The position numbers and the translations under genes are program-made. Positions 1 through 9,273 of a stretch of DNA of 64,000 nucleotides are shown here, one piece after another. Position 1 is the first letter of the stretch. Each line of letters starts with the position of its first letter. Location: positions 46,083 through 110,082 of the forward strand of contig NZ_CP101138.1 in NCBI RefSeq assembly GCF_028473745.1. Direction: 5' to 3'. The stretch is from Streptomyces sp. M92. GTDB lineage: Bacteria; Actinomycetota; Actinomycetes; Streptomycetales; Streptomycetaceae. The notes beneath the pieces were generated by a model. It ran no database searches and was not told the DNA's origin. It saw nothing but the letters and a program-made list of their open reading frames with translations.

Positions 1-2253
1 ATGGTGCGCGAACTGGGGGAAATCCGGACCGCGCTGACGAGGTGCGCTTCGTGCAGTGGGCGCGAGGGTGCCGCAGCCCGGATGAGGGCCCTCGTGCCCG
101 GCCTGCGCCGCCACCCCGTCGCGCTCGACCTGCGCCTGGACGCGCAGCTCGTACTGCCGGACGCCGTCGCCCGTGAAGCCGAGCGCGCCGCGCTGCTCCT
201 GACCCGCGTCAGCGCCCGCCCCTACGGCACCGCGGCGTGGGGCGCGTACCACCAGCGGTTCTACGAGCGGTACGGCATCGGCACGATGGTGCCGCTCCAG
301 GAAGTCGTCGCCGACAGCGGCATCGGCTACCCCGAGGGCTACCCGGGCTCCTCGCCCGGCGCCCGTCGGCCACGCCTCTCCGCCCGGGACGACGCCCTCG
401 TACGGCTGGCGCAGGCCGCCGCGCTCGACGGCCGTGACGAGGTGCTCCTCACCGACGAGCTGATCGACGTCCTGGACGTGGGGCCCGACGAACCTCGCGT
501 GCCGCCGCACTTGGAGGTGGGGGTCCGGGTCCATGCAGCCGACGTGGACGAGCTGCGGCGCGGGCGGTTCCGGCTGGAGATCGTGAGCGTGTCCCGCGGC
601 GCCGGTGTGACCACGGGCCGCTTCCTCGGCGCCCTGCCCCCGGACGACCGTGCGGCCCTGGCCACCGAACTGTCCGGCCTCCCGGCCGCCGACGGCGCCA
701 CCGTGCCCGCGCAGCTCTCCTTTCCGCCGCTCCTGCCGGAGAGCACCCACGTCACGCGGACCCCGCGAGTCCTGCCGACCGTGATCAGCCTCCAAGAACA
801 CCGGGCACCCGACGCCGACGTCCTCGTCCCCGCCGACCTGGCGGTGGGGTGCGACGGCCGCCGCATGTACCTGGCCGATCCGGAGCGCGGCCGACGCATC
901 GAGGCCGTCGGGATGCACGCGCTGAACCTCCGCACGCACACCCCACCGCTCGTGCGCTTCCTCACCGAGTTGCCCCGCGCCCAGTGCGCGCAGGTCACCG
1001 TGTTCGACTGGGGCGCCGCGGCGACGATGCCGTTCCTGCCGCGCCTGCGCTACGGGCGCGTCGTGCTCACCCCGGCCCGATGGCGCCTCGAGGCGTCCGA
1101 GCTGCCTGGCCACGCACGCCCACGGGCCGAATGGGACGCCGCCTTCACCGGCTGGCGGGCCCGACGGCGACTGCCCCGGCGGGTCCACCTCGTGGAGGAC
1201 GACCGGCGACTCTTCCTCGACCTCGACGAGGCCGGCCACCGGACGCTGCTGCGCCACCACCTCGACCGGAGACGCCAGGCCGTACTCGTCGAGGCGGCGG
1301 AGCCGGGGGCGTTCGGCTGGTGCGACGACCGTGCCCACGAGGTGGTGGTGCCACTCCGGGCGACCCGCCCGTCTCCGTGGCCAGAGCTGCCCGCTCCCAC
1401 CCCGGCCCGCGCCCTCTCCACGGCCCAGACACAGACCCCGGCCGCATCGTCGGTGCTGCTGGCCGCGTTGTACGGCGACGCTCGCCGCCAGGACACGCTG
1501 CTCTCCCGCCACCTGCCCGATCTGCTCGAACGGCTCGGAGGCCCGCCGTGGTGGTTCGTCCGCTTCCGCGACCCCGAGCAGCACCTGCGCCTGCGCATCG
1601 CGCTCCCCACGCCCGATGCATTCGCCGAGACGGCCCGGACGATGAGCGTGTGGGTGGACGAACTGCGCGACGCCGGTCTGCTGGCGGACCTGCGGTACCC
1701 CACCTCCTACCGGGAGACGGGACGCTGGGGCTGCGGCGCCGCATGGGACGCGGCCGAAGACGTGTTCCGCGCGGACTCGCGGGCCGTCCTCGCCCAGCTC
1801 TCCCAACCGCGGCGCCCCCACGAGCGCACACTGGTGGCCGCGCACACCGTCTCCATCGCCTCCGCGTTCCTCGGCAGCACGGAAGCCGGGACGCGCTGGC
1901 TGATCGACCACATCCCGCCCACGGCGCCCGGCCCCGTACCGCGCCCGCAGTTCGCCGACGCCGTACGTCTGGCCGACCCCGGCGATGACTGGGCTGCCCT
2001 GCGCGCCGCCCCCGGAGGAACGCCCATCGTGCAGGCGTGGGCGGACCGTGACGCGGCGCTCGCCGCCTACCGGAGGCATCTGCCCGGACCCCACACGCAG
2101 GGCATCGCCCTCGACGACGTCCTGACCTCGCTGCTGCACGTCCACTTCGTACGGCACATCGCGGTGAACTTCCCCGAAGAAGAGGCCTGCCTCCACCTCG
2201 CCCGAGCCGCCGCCCTGGCCTGGACCGCCCGCACCACCGGGAGGACGCCATGA
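1..2253 (+). CDS. Lanthipeptide dehydratase LanB, 5'-truncated by window edge
   Basis: This is the C-terminal three quarters of a class I lanthipeptide dehydratase, which activates Ser/Thr of a precursor peptide by glutamylation and eliminates water to give Dha/Dhb. The 750 visible residues lack the start of the usual ~1000-residue protein, and the reading frame is open at base 1, so the true start lies upstream. Residues ~1-440 match the glutamylation part. From ~475 on is the SpaB_C-type elimination domain, visible as an Ala/Leu-rich YGD segment, then WWFVRFRDP and HLRLR, and further on SYRETGRWG. The stop overlaps the LanC start by 4 bp (ATGA), so the two are translationally coupled. The precursor peptide gene is not in the window. 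Confidence 0.9.
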   Translation: MVRELGEIRTALTRCASCSGREGAAARMRALVPGLRRHPVALDLRLDAQLVLPDAVAREAERAALLLTRVSARPYGTAAWGAYHQRFYERYGIGTMVPLQEVVADSGIGYPEGYPGSSPGARRPRLSARDDALVRLAQAAALDGRDEVLLTDELIDVLDVGPDEPRVPPHLEVGVRVHAADVDELRRGRFRLEIVSVSRGAGVTTGRFLGALPPDDRAALATELSGLPAADGATVPAQLSFPPLLPESTHVTRTPRVLPTVISLQEHRAPDADVLVPADLAVGCDGRRMYLADPERGRRIEAVGMHALNLRTHTPPLVRFLTELPRAQCAQVTVFDWGAAATMPFLPRLRYGRVVLTPARWRLEASELPGHARPRAEWDAAFTGWRARRRLPRRVHLVEDDRRLFLDLDEAGHRTLLRHHLDRRRQAVLVEAAEPGAFGWCDDRAHEVVVPLRATRPSPWPELPAPTPARALSTAQTQTPAASSVLLAALYGDARRQDTLLSRHLPDLLERLGGPPWWFVRFRDPEQHLRLRIALPTPDAFAETARTMSVWVDELRDAGLLADLRYPTSYRETGRWGCGAAWDAAEDVFRADSRAVLAQLSQPRRPHERTLVAAHTVSIASAFLGSTEAGTRWLIDHIPPTAPGPVPRPQFADAVRLADPGDDWAALRAAPGGTPIVQAWADRDAALAAYRRHLPGPHTQGIALDDVLTSLLHVHFVRHIAVNFPEEEACLHLARAAALAWTARTTGRTP

Positions 2254-3539
2254 CCGCACAGGCAGAACAGGCAGCACTGACGGCACAGACGGCACTCGGC
2301 CTGGCCGACGCCGTCGCCGAGCACCTCGCCGACCCCGGCGGGGTGTCGTTCCCGACGGCACACCGGCAGCACCTCGCCCTCGGTCTCCCCGGCATCGCAC
2401 TCCTGCACATCGAGCGGGCCGCGGCCGGCCTCGGCCCGTGGCAGCGCGCCCACGACTGGCTCGCCGCCGCCTCCCGCGAGCCGCTCACCAGCGGTCCCGA
2501 CAGCCACCCGTTCTACGGGGCCCCCGCCTTCGCGCACGCACTGGCCTGCGCCGCCGATCACCTGCCCGGCGCCTACCGACGCGCTCTCGCCACCCTGGAC
2601 CGGCAGACGGCGGCCGATGCGAAACGCCGCGTCGACGCCGCTCACCGACGGATCGACACCGGACGCCTCCCGGCGCTCGCCGAGTTCGACACCGTCCGGG
2701 GCCTGACCGGCTACGGCGCCCACCTCCTGCGCCGCGCCCCCGACTCCTCCGTCCTGCGCGCCGTCCTCGGCTACTGCGTACGCCTCACCCAGCCGATCAC
2801 CCATGACGGAGAAACCCTGCCGGGCTGGTGGACGCCAACGAATCCGTCGGGCCGGCCGGACGAACGCTTCCCCGGCGGACACGCCAACAGCGGCATGGCG
2901 CACGGCATCGGCGGGGTACTGGCGTTGCTGGCCCTCGCCGCCCGGCACGGCACCTCCGTCGCGGGCCAGTACGAAGCGGTGGGCCGGATCCTGACCTGGC
3001 TGGACAACTGGCAGGAGGACACCGACGACGGCCCGGCGTGGCCGTACTGGGTCACCCGGCCCGAGCTGCGCGCCGGCCGCCTCGCCCCGTCCGCGCCGCG
3101 GCGACCGTCATGGTGCTACGGCACCGCCGGCCTCGCCCGCGCCCGGCAACTCGCCGCACTCGCCCTCGGCGACACCCGTCGCCGACTGGACGCCGAGAAC
3201 GCCCTCGTGGCCGCTCTCACCGATCCCGTCCAGCTCGGAGCCACGACGGACAACGCCCTGTGCCACGGATTCGCCGGCCTCGCTCACATCGCCGCCCGGG
3301 CGGCCGACGACGCCCACCCCTCGACGGCCGGTCAACTCCGCTTCGTGATCCCGGCACTCCTGGCCGCCGCACATCCGCCCGGCACCGACCCGGCGCACAC
3401 CGCCACGGCGCTGATCCGGGACGAGGAGCGCGGCCCCGGCCTCCTCGACGGTGCAGCCGGGATCGCGCTGGCCCTCCTCGCGTCCGGCGCCGCCGAACCG
3501 CCCCGAACCGCCTGGGACGCCTGCCTGCTCGTCGCCTGA
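2250..3539 (+). CDS. Lanthionine synthetase C family cyclase (LanC)
   Basis: LanC-type cyclase that adds Cys thiols to dehydrated residues to form lanthionine rings. The zinc-site signatures of the family are visible in order: GHANSGMAHGIGG (His region, ~residue 208), SWCYGTAG (zinc Cys, ~residue 289) and LCHGFAG (zinc Cys-His, ~residue 332). Length (429 aa) is normal for stand-alone LanC. The start ATG overlaps the LanB stop. It lies between LanB and the fused methyltransferase on the same strand, which fits one modification operon. Confidence 0.93.
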   Translation: MTAQAEQAALTAQTALGLADAVAEHLADPGGVSFPTAHRQHLALGLPGIALLHIERAAAGLGPWQRAHDWLAAASREPLTSGPDSHPFYGAPAFAHALACAADHLPGAYRRALATLDRQTAADAKRRVDAAHRRIDTGRLPALAEFDTVRGLTGYGAHLLRRAPDSSVLRAVLGYCVRLTQPITHDGETLPGWWTPTNPSGRPDERFPGGHANSGMAHGIGGVLALLALAARHGTSVAGQYEAVGRILTWLDNWQEDTDDGPAWPYWVTRPELRAGRLAPSAPRRPSWCYGTAGLARARQLAALALGDTRRRLDAENALVAALTDPVQLGATTDNALCHGFAGLAHIAARAADDAHPSTAGQLRFVIPALLAAAHPPGTDPAHTATALIRDEERGPGLLDGAAGIALALLASGAAEPPRTAWDACLLVA

Positions 3540-3578
3540 CCGACCACGACGATCGACCACCGACCGAAGGACATCAGC

Positions 3579-5663
3579 GTGCCCCCTGACCGCTGGCAGC
3601 AGCACAACATCACCTTCGCCGACCGTGAGAGCGCGCAGCGCGCCGTCTCCGAGCGCATCGCCCCCGTCCTCCTCGCCGCCGAACAGGACGGGCAGCTCGC
3701 GGGCTGGTGGTTCATGAACAAGCAGCCCTGGCCGCTGCGGTACCGTGCCGACGAGCCGTCACCCGCCGTGGAAGCGGTGCTGAGCGACCTCGTCCAGGAC
3801 GGCGGCCCGGTCGTGTCGTGGCTGCCCTGCGTCTACGAGCCCGAGACCGAGGCTTTCGGCGGAACCGATGCCATGGAAGTCGCCCACGAGCTGTTCCATC
3901 GGGACAGCTGCCACCTGCTCACCCACCGGCGGCCCGGCCCGGAAAGCCTCGGGCGCCGGGAAACCGCCGTGCTGCTGGCGAGCGCGATGATGCGGGCGGC
4001 CGGACTGGACTGGTTCGAGCAGGGCGACGTGTGGGCGAAGGTCGCCGCCCTCCGGCCGGCAACCGGCCGTCCGCCCGGCGACCGGGCCGCCGAACTCGGC
4101 CCCGCCATGCGCAAACTGATGACGGTGGACGCCCACGGCCTGTGCCGCCCGGGCGGCCCGCTCGCAGGGCACGGCGGATGGGTGGCAGCCTTCGAGCGGG
4201 CGGGTGCCGAGCTGGCCGCCCTCGCCGGTCGTGGCGCCCTCACCCGCGGTCTCCGAGCCGTCATCGCCCACCACACGATCTTCCACTCCAACCGCGCCGG
4301 TCTCCTCAGGGACGACCAGAGCGCCATGTCCGACATCGCACGAGAGGTAGTCATGGGAACGAGCGACAACGCCGCACCGTCCAGTGGAACGGCGACCGGG
4401 AGGGAGGGCGTCCACGGGGTGAACGACACGATCGCCACCCCCGGGGCAGACGCCGAACGCCTCCGCAACACCCTGGTCGACGGACTGCGCGCGCAGGGGT
4501 ACGCCCGTACACCTGCCGTCGAGCACGCCCTGCGGACCGTGCCGCGCCACGTGTTCGTGCCCGGCGCGTCGCTCGAGGACGCCTACGCCGACGCGCCGGT
4601 GAACATCAAGTACGACACCGACGGCACCTCGATCTCGTGCGCCTCCCAGCCGGGCGTCGTGGCCCTCATGCTGGACCAGCTCGACGTCCGTCCCGGCGAG
4701 CGCATCCTCGAGATCGGCGCCGGCACCGGCTACAACGCCGCTCTGCTCGCCCACCTGACCGGCGAGAGCGGCCACGTGACCACCCTCGACGTCGACGACG
4801 ACCTGGTGGAGGGCGCCCGCGCGCACCTCGCCGGCGCCGGGATCGGCAACGTCACGGCGGTGACCCGCGACGGGGCCCTCGGCCACGCGGAAGGCGCACC
4901 GTACGACCGGATCGTCGCCACCGTCGGCGCACACGGAGTGCCGCACGCCTGGCTGCGGCAACTCGCGCCCGGCGGCCGCCTCCTCGTGCCCCAGCGCCTC
5001 AAGGGCACAGTGTCCCGCTCCGTTGCCTACGAGCAGCGCGACGGCCGGTGGGTGTCGCTCGGCAGCCAGATGAACACCTTCATGCCGCTGCGGCGCGGCA
5101 TCGCCGACGACGCCCGCCGCGTCATCCCGCTCAGCACGGACGGCACCGTACGGCTGCAGGCCCCGGCCGGGCAGAACATCGACGCGGACGCCCTCACCGG
5201 CGTCCTGTACCAGCCGCGCACCGAGAAATGGACCGGCATGACGGTCCGCGCCATGGAGTCGCCCGAGTGGATGGAACTGTTCGTGACCTGCTCCCTGCCC
5301 TCGGGCCTGATCCGGATGCTGTTCCCCCGGACCGCCAAGGGCACTCTCCTCACGGAGGACCCCTACCCCTCCTCTTCGGCGGTCGTCGACAAGGGCGCCG
5401 TCGCCTACCTCGCGCGGCGCGTGTCGGAACGGAAGACACCGGAGGGCGGCAAACTCTGGGAGTTCGGCGTCATCGGTCACGGCCCCGGCGGCGACGAGCT
5501 GGCCGCGCGGGTCGCCGAAGCCGTCCGCACCTGGGACCGGGAGTACCGCGGTCGTGAGGCCACCTTCGAGCTCCAGCCCCTCGACGCCCCCACGACCGAG
5601 CCGAGCCCCGGCCTGTTCACACTCGACACCCCGTTGAACCGCATCGTCGTCGACTGGCGCTGA
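3579..5663 (+). CDS. Fused SpaB_C-like domain + isoaspartyl-type O-methyltransferase (FxLD system)
   Basis: A 694-residue two-domain enzyme. Residues 1-~250 resemble the C-terminal elimination domain of LanB (WQQHNITFADRESAQRAV, then WWFMNKQPWPLRYR). Residues ~285-690 resemble protein-L-isoaspartate O-methyltransferase: SAM motif I is ILEIGAGTGYNAALL at ~370, preceded by the family's SISCASQPG segment. This pairing matches the 'methyltransferase, FxLD system' family that accompanies FxLD lanthipeptides; such enzymes methylate an Asp of the cyclised peptide, leading to aspartimide or isoaspartate. The GTG start at 3579 has GAAGGA about 9 bp upstream. It lies 39 bp after lanC, in the same operon. 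The exact product is inferred from the family. Confidence 0.85.
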   Translation: MPPDRWQQHNITFADRESAQRAVSERIAPVLLAAEQDGQLAGWWFMNKQPWPLRYRADEPSPAVEAVLSDLVQDGGPVVSWLPCVYEPETEAFGGTDAMEVAHELFHRDSCHLLTHRRPGPESLGRRETAVLLASAMMRAAGLDWFEQGDVWAKVAALRPATGRPPGDRAAELGPAMRKLMTVDAHGLCRPGGPLAGHGGWVAAFERAGAELAALAGRGALTRGLRAVIAHHTIFHSNRAGLLRDDQSAMSDIAREVVMGTSDNAAPSSGTATGREGVHGVNDTIATPGADAERLRNTLVDGLRAQGYARTPAVEHALRTVPRHVFVPGASLEDAYADAPVNIKYDTDGTSISCASQPGVVALMLDQLDVRPGERILEIGAGTGYNAALLAHLTGESGHVTTLDVDDDLVEGARAHLAGAGIGNVTAVTRDGALGHAEGAPYDRIVATVGAHGVPHAWLRQLAPGGRLLVPQRLKGTVSRSVAYEQRDGRWVSLGSQMNTFMPLRRGIADDARRVIPLSTDGTVRLQAPAGQNIDADALTGVLYQPRTEKWTGMTVRAMESPEWMELFVTCSLPSGLIRMLFPRTAKGTLLTEDPYPSSSAVVDKGAVAYLARRVSERKTPEGGKLWEFGVIGHGPGGDELAARVAEAVRTWDREYRGREATFELQPLDAPTTEPSPGLFTLDTPLNRIVVDWR

Positions 5664-5748
5664 CACCGCCCCACACAGCGGACGGACGGTGCCCGCCGGC
5701 CGGCATGTGGCCGGCGGGCACCATCTCCCACTCCCACCCGGGGGACCC

Positions 5749-6873
5749 ATGGACCCGCACGGACCCACAGCCCAACGCTTCCCGCTCGTCGCCCGATTCC
5801 GGCCTCCCTGCCTGCCTCTGCCCGAGCGCGTACGCGCCCTGGTCGAGCTCGCCGGCACCGCCGTCGAGAAGAGCGACCAGGGACTCGCATCATCCGCCTG
5901 CAACCAGGCCGCGCTCATCGCCTCCGACGTCGGCCTCCCCGACCTCGCCCGCGAGCTGTGCCACCGCCACGCCGCCGCCTACCTCCACGCCTGCCCCCTG
6001 CCTGGCATGAGCGCCATCCGGGGCCTGGAACCCGTCGTCAACCTCGCCCGCCTCCAGATCCGCGCCGGACACGCGGACGAGGGACGTCGGCGACTGCTCG
6101 ACCTGTACGCGGCGGTCGAGGCGGGTACGTTCGCCCAGTTCGAGGGCGTCGCCGTACCGTCGGACCTCACCGCGACGGACGAGGACCGTCACGAGGTCCG
6201 TGCGTGGCTGTGGCGCGTGCTCCTCGCCGACGGCACCCGCACCCTCACGACCACGGGACGGTGGGCCGAGGCCGAAGCGCACATCAGGGCCCATCGCGGC
6301 GTCGGCAGCCGGATGCTCGACGGACGCCAGACCTCGGTACTCGCCGCACTCACCGTCGGCGACACCGCCCGGGCCGCTGCCCTCCTCGCCGACACGACGC
6401 CCGGCGACCCGTGGGAACAGACCGTCACGGCCTGCCTGACCGTCCTGTGCCGCCGCGCCGCCGGGCAGCCGGTCGACCGCCAAGTGGCGGACCTGGTGAC
6501 GGCGTACATCGGTAGGAAGCCCGAACCGGGCATGACCGTCTTCGACACCCGCCTCGGCCTCACAGCCCTCGACGCGACCGGTTCAACCGATACACCTGCC
6601 GCACGCCGCATCGTCGACCACCTTCACCGCAGGACGACGAAGGCCCGGGACGGCTACGCGGCCCGCGAGACCCTGACCAGCCCCTTGTTCACCGCGATCG
6701 CCTCGGGCCGGCAAGCGCAGGATTGCCGTGACCTGGTGAGTGCCTGCGCCCTTGGGGGAGGGGGCATGCCGGACGAGCTGCGAGGAGGTCTCGTCTCGGT
6801 CGTGGGCACCGGAGACAGAGTGATCCGGGCAAGCCTCGCCCGAGCGTTCGACCTTGGACCTACGCCCCCGTGA
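5749..6873 (+). CDS. Helical-repeat protein of the lanthipeptide cluster, function unknown
   Basis: I do not recognise a named family. The 374-residue product is Ala/Leu/Arg-rich and predicted mostly alpha-helical, with TPR/ARM-like segments (for example LARLQIRAGHADEGRRRLL and GRWAEAEAHIRAHRG), and no signal peptide or membrane span. I chose ATG 5749 because GGGGGA sits just upstream; an in-frame GTG at 5689 would add 20 unconvincing residues. It follows the fused methyltransferase by 85 bp on the same strand, so it is probably part of the lanthipeptide operon, perhaps as a scaffold or regulator. That role is inferred from position only. Confidence 0.7.
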   Translation: MDPHGPTAQRFPLVARFRPPCLPLPERVRALVELAGTAVEKSDQGLASSACNQAALIASDVGLPDLARELCHRHAAAYLHACPLPGMSAIRGLEPVVNLARLQIRAGHADEGRRRLLDLYAAVEAGTFAQFEGVAVPSDLTATDEDRHEVRAWLWRVLLADGTRTLTTTGRWAEAEAHIRAHRGVGSRMLDGRQTSVLAALTVGDTARAAALLADTTPGDPWEQTVTACLTVLCRRAAGQPVDRQVADLVTAYIGRKPEPGMTVFDTRLGLTALDATGSTDTPAARRIVDHLHRRTTKARDGYAARETLTSPLFTAIASGRQAQDCRDLVSACALGGGGMPDELRGGLVSVVGTGDRVIRASLARAFDLGPTPP

Positions 6874-7046
6874 AGAGAGCCTGAGAAGGGCAGCTCGAAG
6901 AGTCCTCAGTGCGTGTTTCTGAACCGAGTCCGTCGTCAATCAGGTAGCTGTTGTTCTGGTCGGTGGCCGATCCTTGCTGGTGGACGCTTATCGGGGCCAA
7001 CTGCGGTGTTAGCGTTGCTGCTTGACGAGGGGGAAGAAGGCGGCAC

Positions 7047-7886
7047 GTGACATCGACTGCATTTTGTATCGGCGGGGATCTGAAAGTACGACGGCTGGGG
7101 TTCGGGGCCATGCACTTGCCGACGGAACCGGGTCCGGCCCGCGAGACCTCTCTCGCGGTCGCCCGGCGGGCCGTCGATCTGGGTGTCACGCTGATCGACA
7201 CCGCGTATCTCTATGGCGGGGGAGCCAATGAGGAACTCTTGGCTGAGGCCCTGCACCCGTATCCGGATGGACTGGTGATCACCACCAAGGTTGGCGTTGC
7301 TCGATCGGACTCCTCAGGCGAGTGGAAGCTCGACGGGCGGCCGGCCGTACTGCGGGAGCAGGTCGAGCAGGCGCTCCGCCGACTGCGTGTCGAGCGGATC
7401 GAGCTTCTTCAACTCCACCGCATCGACCCCGAAACGCCGCTCGCCGACCAGGCCGGCACGCTGCGGGACCTGCAGGCCGAGGGCAAGATCGGCCGGATCG
7501 GGCTGTCCGAGGTCACCGTCGACGAACTCAACCAGACACGGGAGATCGTCGACGTCGCGAGCGTGCAGAACCGATACAACCTGCTCGACCGTGAGCACGA
7601 GCCCGTGCTCACGGCTTGCGAAGCGGCAGGAATCGCGTTCCTGCCGTGGCGCCCCGTCGCCTGGGGCAAGTCAGGGGCGAAGGCCGAGGTCGCCTCCGTG
7701 GCGGCCGATCTCGATGCCACCCCCACGCAGGTCGCGCTCGCCTGGCTCCTCGGCCACTCACCCGTCATCCTCCCAATCCCTGGCACCGCCCGGATCGATC
7801 ACCTGGAGGAGAACCTCGTTGCGGAGCGTCTCGAAATGCCCCCGGTGCACCGCGATCGCCTCGACCGTCTGCCCGAAGTGGCATAG
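7047..7886 (+). CDS. Aldo/keto reductase
   Basis: NAD(P)H-dependent oxidoreductase with a TIM-barrel AKR fold, 279 aa. The catalytic tetrad is readable: Asp and Tyr in TLIDTAYLYGGG, Lys in VITTKVG and His in LLQLHRID. The nucleotide-binding C-terminal part contains ILPIPGTARIDHLEEN, as in many bacterial AKRs. The GTG start at 7047 has GAAGAAGG 7 bp upstream. It stands alone, 173 bp after the lanthipeptide genes and just before an IS5-type transposase. The substrate cannot be told from sequence; a tailoring role in the neighbouring cluster is possible but unsupported. Confidence 0.93.
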   Translation: MTSTAFCIGGDLKVRRLGFGAMHLPTEPGPARETSLAVARRAVDLGVTLIDTAYLYGGGANEELLAEALHPYPDGLVITTKVGVARSDSSGEWKLDGRPAVLREQVEQALRRLRVERIELLQLHRIDPETPLADQAGTLRDLQAEGKIGRIGLSEVTVDELNQTREIVDVASVQNRYNLLDREHEPVLTACEAAGIAFLPWRPVAWGKSGAKAEVASVAADLDATPTQVALAWLLGHSPVILPIPGTARIDHLEENLVAERLEMPPVHRDRLDRLPEVA

Positions 7887-7933
7887 TGCTCCGCTCGACG
7901 CCCGGCGGGCGTCCGTGGCCTGGGCCTTTGAGC

Positions 7934-8782
7934 TCAGGTGCCGGCCGACGCCGGTTTCCTCGGCCAGCTGGGGGTAGCGCCTTTCCGGGCGAGGCGTCTG
8001 GTCATGAGGGTGATGGCGGCCCAGGTGATCAGGGTTTCGGAGTGCTGGATGAGCCGTTCGTAGTCCCTGGCGTGGCGGCGGGCGTGCATCATCCACGCAA
8101 GGCTGCGTTCGACGACCCAGCGGCGGGGAAGTACGACGAAGCCGGAGGCGTCCTTGGGGCGGCTGACCGGTTTGATGGTGAGGTTGAGGTGTCGTTTGGC
8201 CCAGTCGACGAGCTTGCCGGCGTAGGCGGAGTCGGCCCAGACGATCGTGATCTCGGGGTGCATCAGACGCAGGCGGAAGAGGACTTCCTTCGCGGCGGCG
8301 GCGTCGTGCAGGTCAGCGGGAGTGACCATGACCATGAGGGGCAGGCCGCGGGTGTCCACGACCAGGTGGCGCTTGCGGCCGTTGATCTTCTTGCCTGCGT
8401 CGTAGCCGCGGGTGGCCTTCGAGACGGTCTCCGCGGCCTTGACGCTCTGCGAGTCGATCACGGTGGCGACCGCTCGGGGGCCTTTGCCCATCTCGCGGCG
8501 GATCCGGCCGGACAGGTGATCGCGGATCTGTCCGATCACCCCGGCAGCGGCCCAGCGCGCCATGAACCCCCAAACCGTCCTCCAAGGCGGGAAGTCCGCA
8601 GGCAGGGCCCGCCATTTGCATCCGGTGTCGACCACGTATCGGATCGCGTCGACGATCTCCCGCCGGGGATGCTTCTCGGGCCGGCCGCCGCGGCTGGTCT
8701 CGCAGGCCGGCTCCGGCAGCAGCGGTTCGAGCAGGTCCCATTCGGCGTTCGTGGTGTCGGAGGGATAGCGACGCTGACGCAT
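7934..8782 (-). CDS. IS5-family transposase, single frame
   Basis: A DDE transposase of the IS5 type with a DUF4096-like N-terminus (TNAEWDLLEPLLP). The three acidic residues are visible: Asp in TVIDSQSVKAA, Asp in WADSAYAGK, and Glu in RRWVVERSLAWMMHARR. At 282 aa it appears full length and in one frame, not the two-frame form with programmed slippage, so it may be active. It lies convergent to the aldo/keto reductase and just downstream of the RacP/DUF6192 pair. I could not define terminal inverted repeats or a target duplication by eye, so only the gene is given, not the element ends. Confidence 0.92.
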   Translation of the reverse strand: MRQRRYPSDTTNAEWDLLEPLLPEPACETSRGGRPEKHPRREIVDAIRYVVDTGCKWRALPADFPPWRTVWGFMARWAAAGVIGQIRDHLSGRIRREMGKGPRAVATVIDSQSVKAAETVSKATRGYDAGKKINGRKRHLVVDTRGLPLMVMVTPADLHDAAAAKEVLFRLRLMHPEITIVWADSAYAGKLVDWAKRHLNLTIKPVSRPKDASGFVVLPRRWVVERSLAWMMHARRHARDYERLIQHSETLITWAAITLMTRRLARKGATPSWPRKPASAGT

Positions 8783-8814
8783 GACTGCGGCTTCCCTCCA
8801 GATCGGATGGGGAG

Positions 8815-8841
8815 GGGCGCCCGGCCTCCGGCCGGGTGCCC
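8815..8841 (-). terminator. Strong GC hairpin after the RacP/DUF6192 pair
   Basis: A 12-bp inverted repeat (GGGCGCCCGGCC / GGCCGGGTGCCC, one G-T type mismatch) with a 3-base loop lies 11 bp beyond the stop of the minus-strand gene at 8852. There is no clear U tract, as is common in Streptomyces terminators. It separates that pair from the transposase. Confidence 0.5.
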
Positions 8842-8851
8842 CCGGTGGTGG

Positions 8852-9271
8852 TCAGGCAGAGACGACGAGGTCGAGGGTGGATTCGATGGAGTTGAGCTGG
8901 GCGACGATGTGGCGTACCCACTTGTCGCCCGGGTGGGCGGCGGCGTGAGGGGCGACGGTGCCGGTGATGAACCGGCGGAACTCGGTGAGCTTCTCGGTGA
9001 GCACGGCCCGTTCGTATGCCTCCAGCGCGGCCCGTTCGGCGCCGAGCTGGTAGCCGTCGGCCCTGGTCCAGATGAGCGGTGGCCAGCCGTTTTCGGCGAT
9101 GATGTCCCGCAGGGCCGCCAGCCCTGACCGGACCTGGCTGGGGGACAGCCCACTCGCGCGGGTCAACTGGGGAAACAGCAGCCCCGCTGGTCTGGCCTCG
9201 AACAACACGAACCGCAGGGTGTCCGCATGCCGCTGGGCGACCTCGCCCCGGCGCCGTGAAGCGCGGGGCAC
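8852..9271 (-). CDS. RacP-like helix-turn-helix protein
   Basis: A 139-residue basic protein. An Arg-rich N-terminus is followed by a winged-helix-like segment (LFEARPAGLLFPQLTRASG, then SQVRSGLAALRDI) and an amphipathic helical tail ending in ESTLDLVVSA. From memory this matches proteins labelled RacP in Streptomyces genomes, whose function I do not know. The GTG start at 9271 is 2 bp after the stop of the upstream DUF6192 gene, so the two form a coupled pair, and it reuses a purine-rich stretch at that gene's end as ribosome site. Much longer reading of this frame upstream is a shadow of DUF6192. Confidence 0.72.
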   Translation of the reverse strand: MPRASRRRGEVAQRHADTLRFVLFEARPAGLLFPQLTRASGLSPSQVRSGLAALRDIIAENGWPPLIWTRADGYQLGAERAALEAYERAVLTEKLTEFRRFITGTVAPHAAAHPGDKWVRHIVAQLNSIESTLDLVVSA

Positions 9272-9273
9272 GA

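Noticed and set aside
6874..7046. Lanthipeptide precursor gene at the 3' end of the cluster.
   Set aside because: No short frame with a leader and a Ser/Thr/Cys-rich core is visible; FxLD precursors normally lie upstream of the dehydratase, outside the window.
7887..8851. Terminal inverted repeats and target duplication for the IS5-type element.
   Set aside because: I could not find matching ends by eye; the most obvious inverted repeat (8815-8841) is better explained as a terminator.
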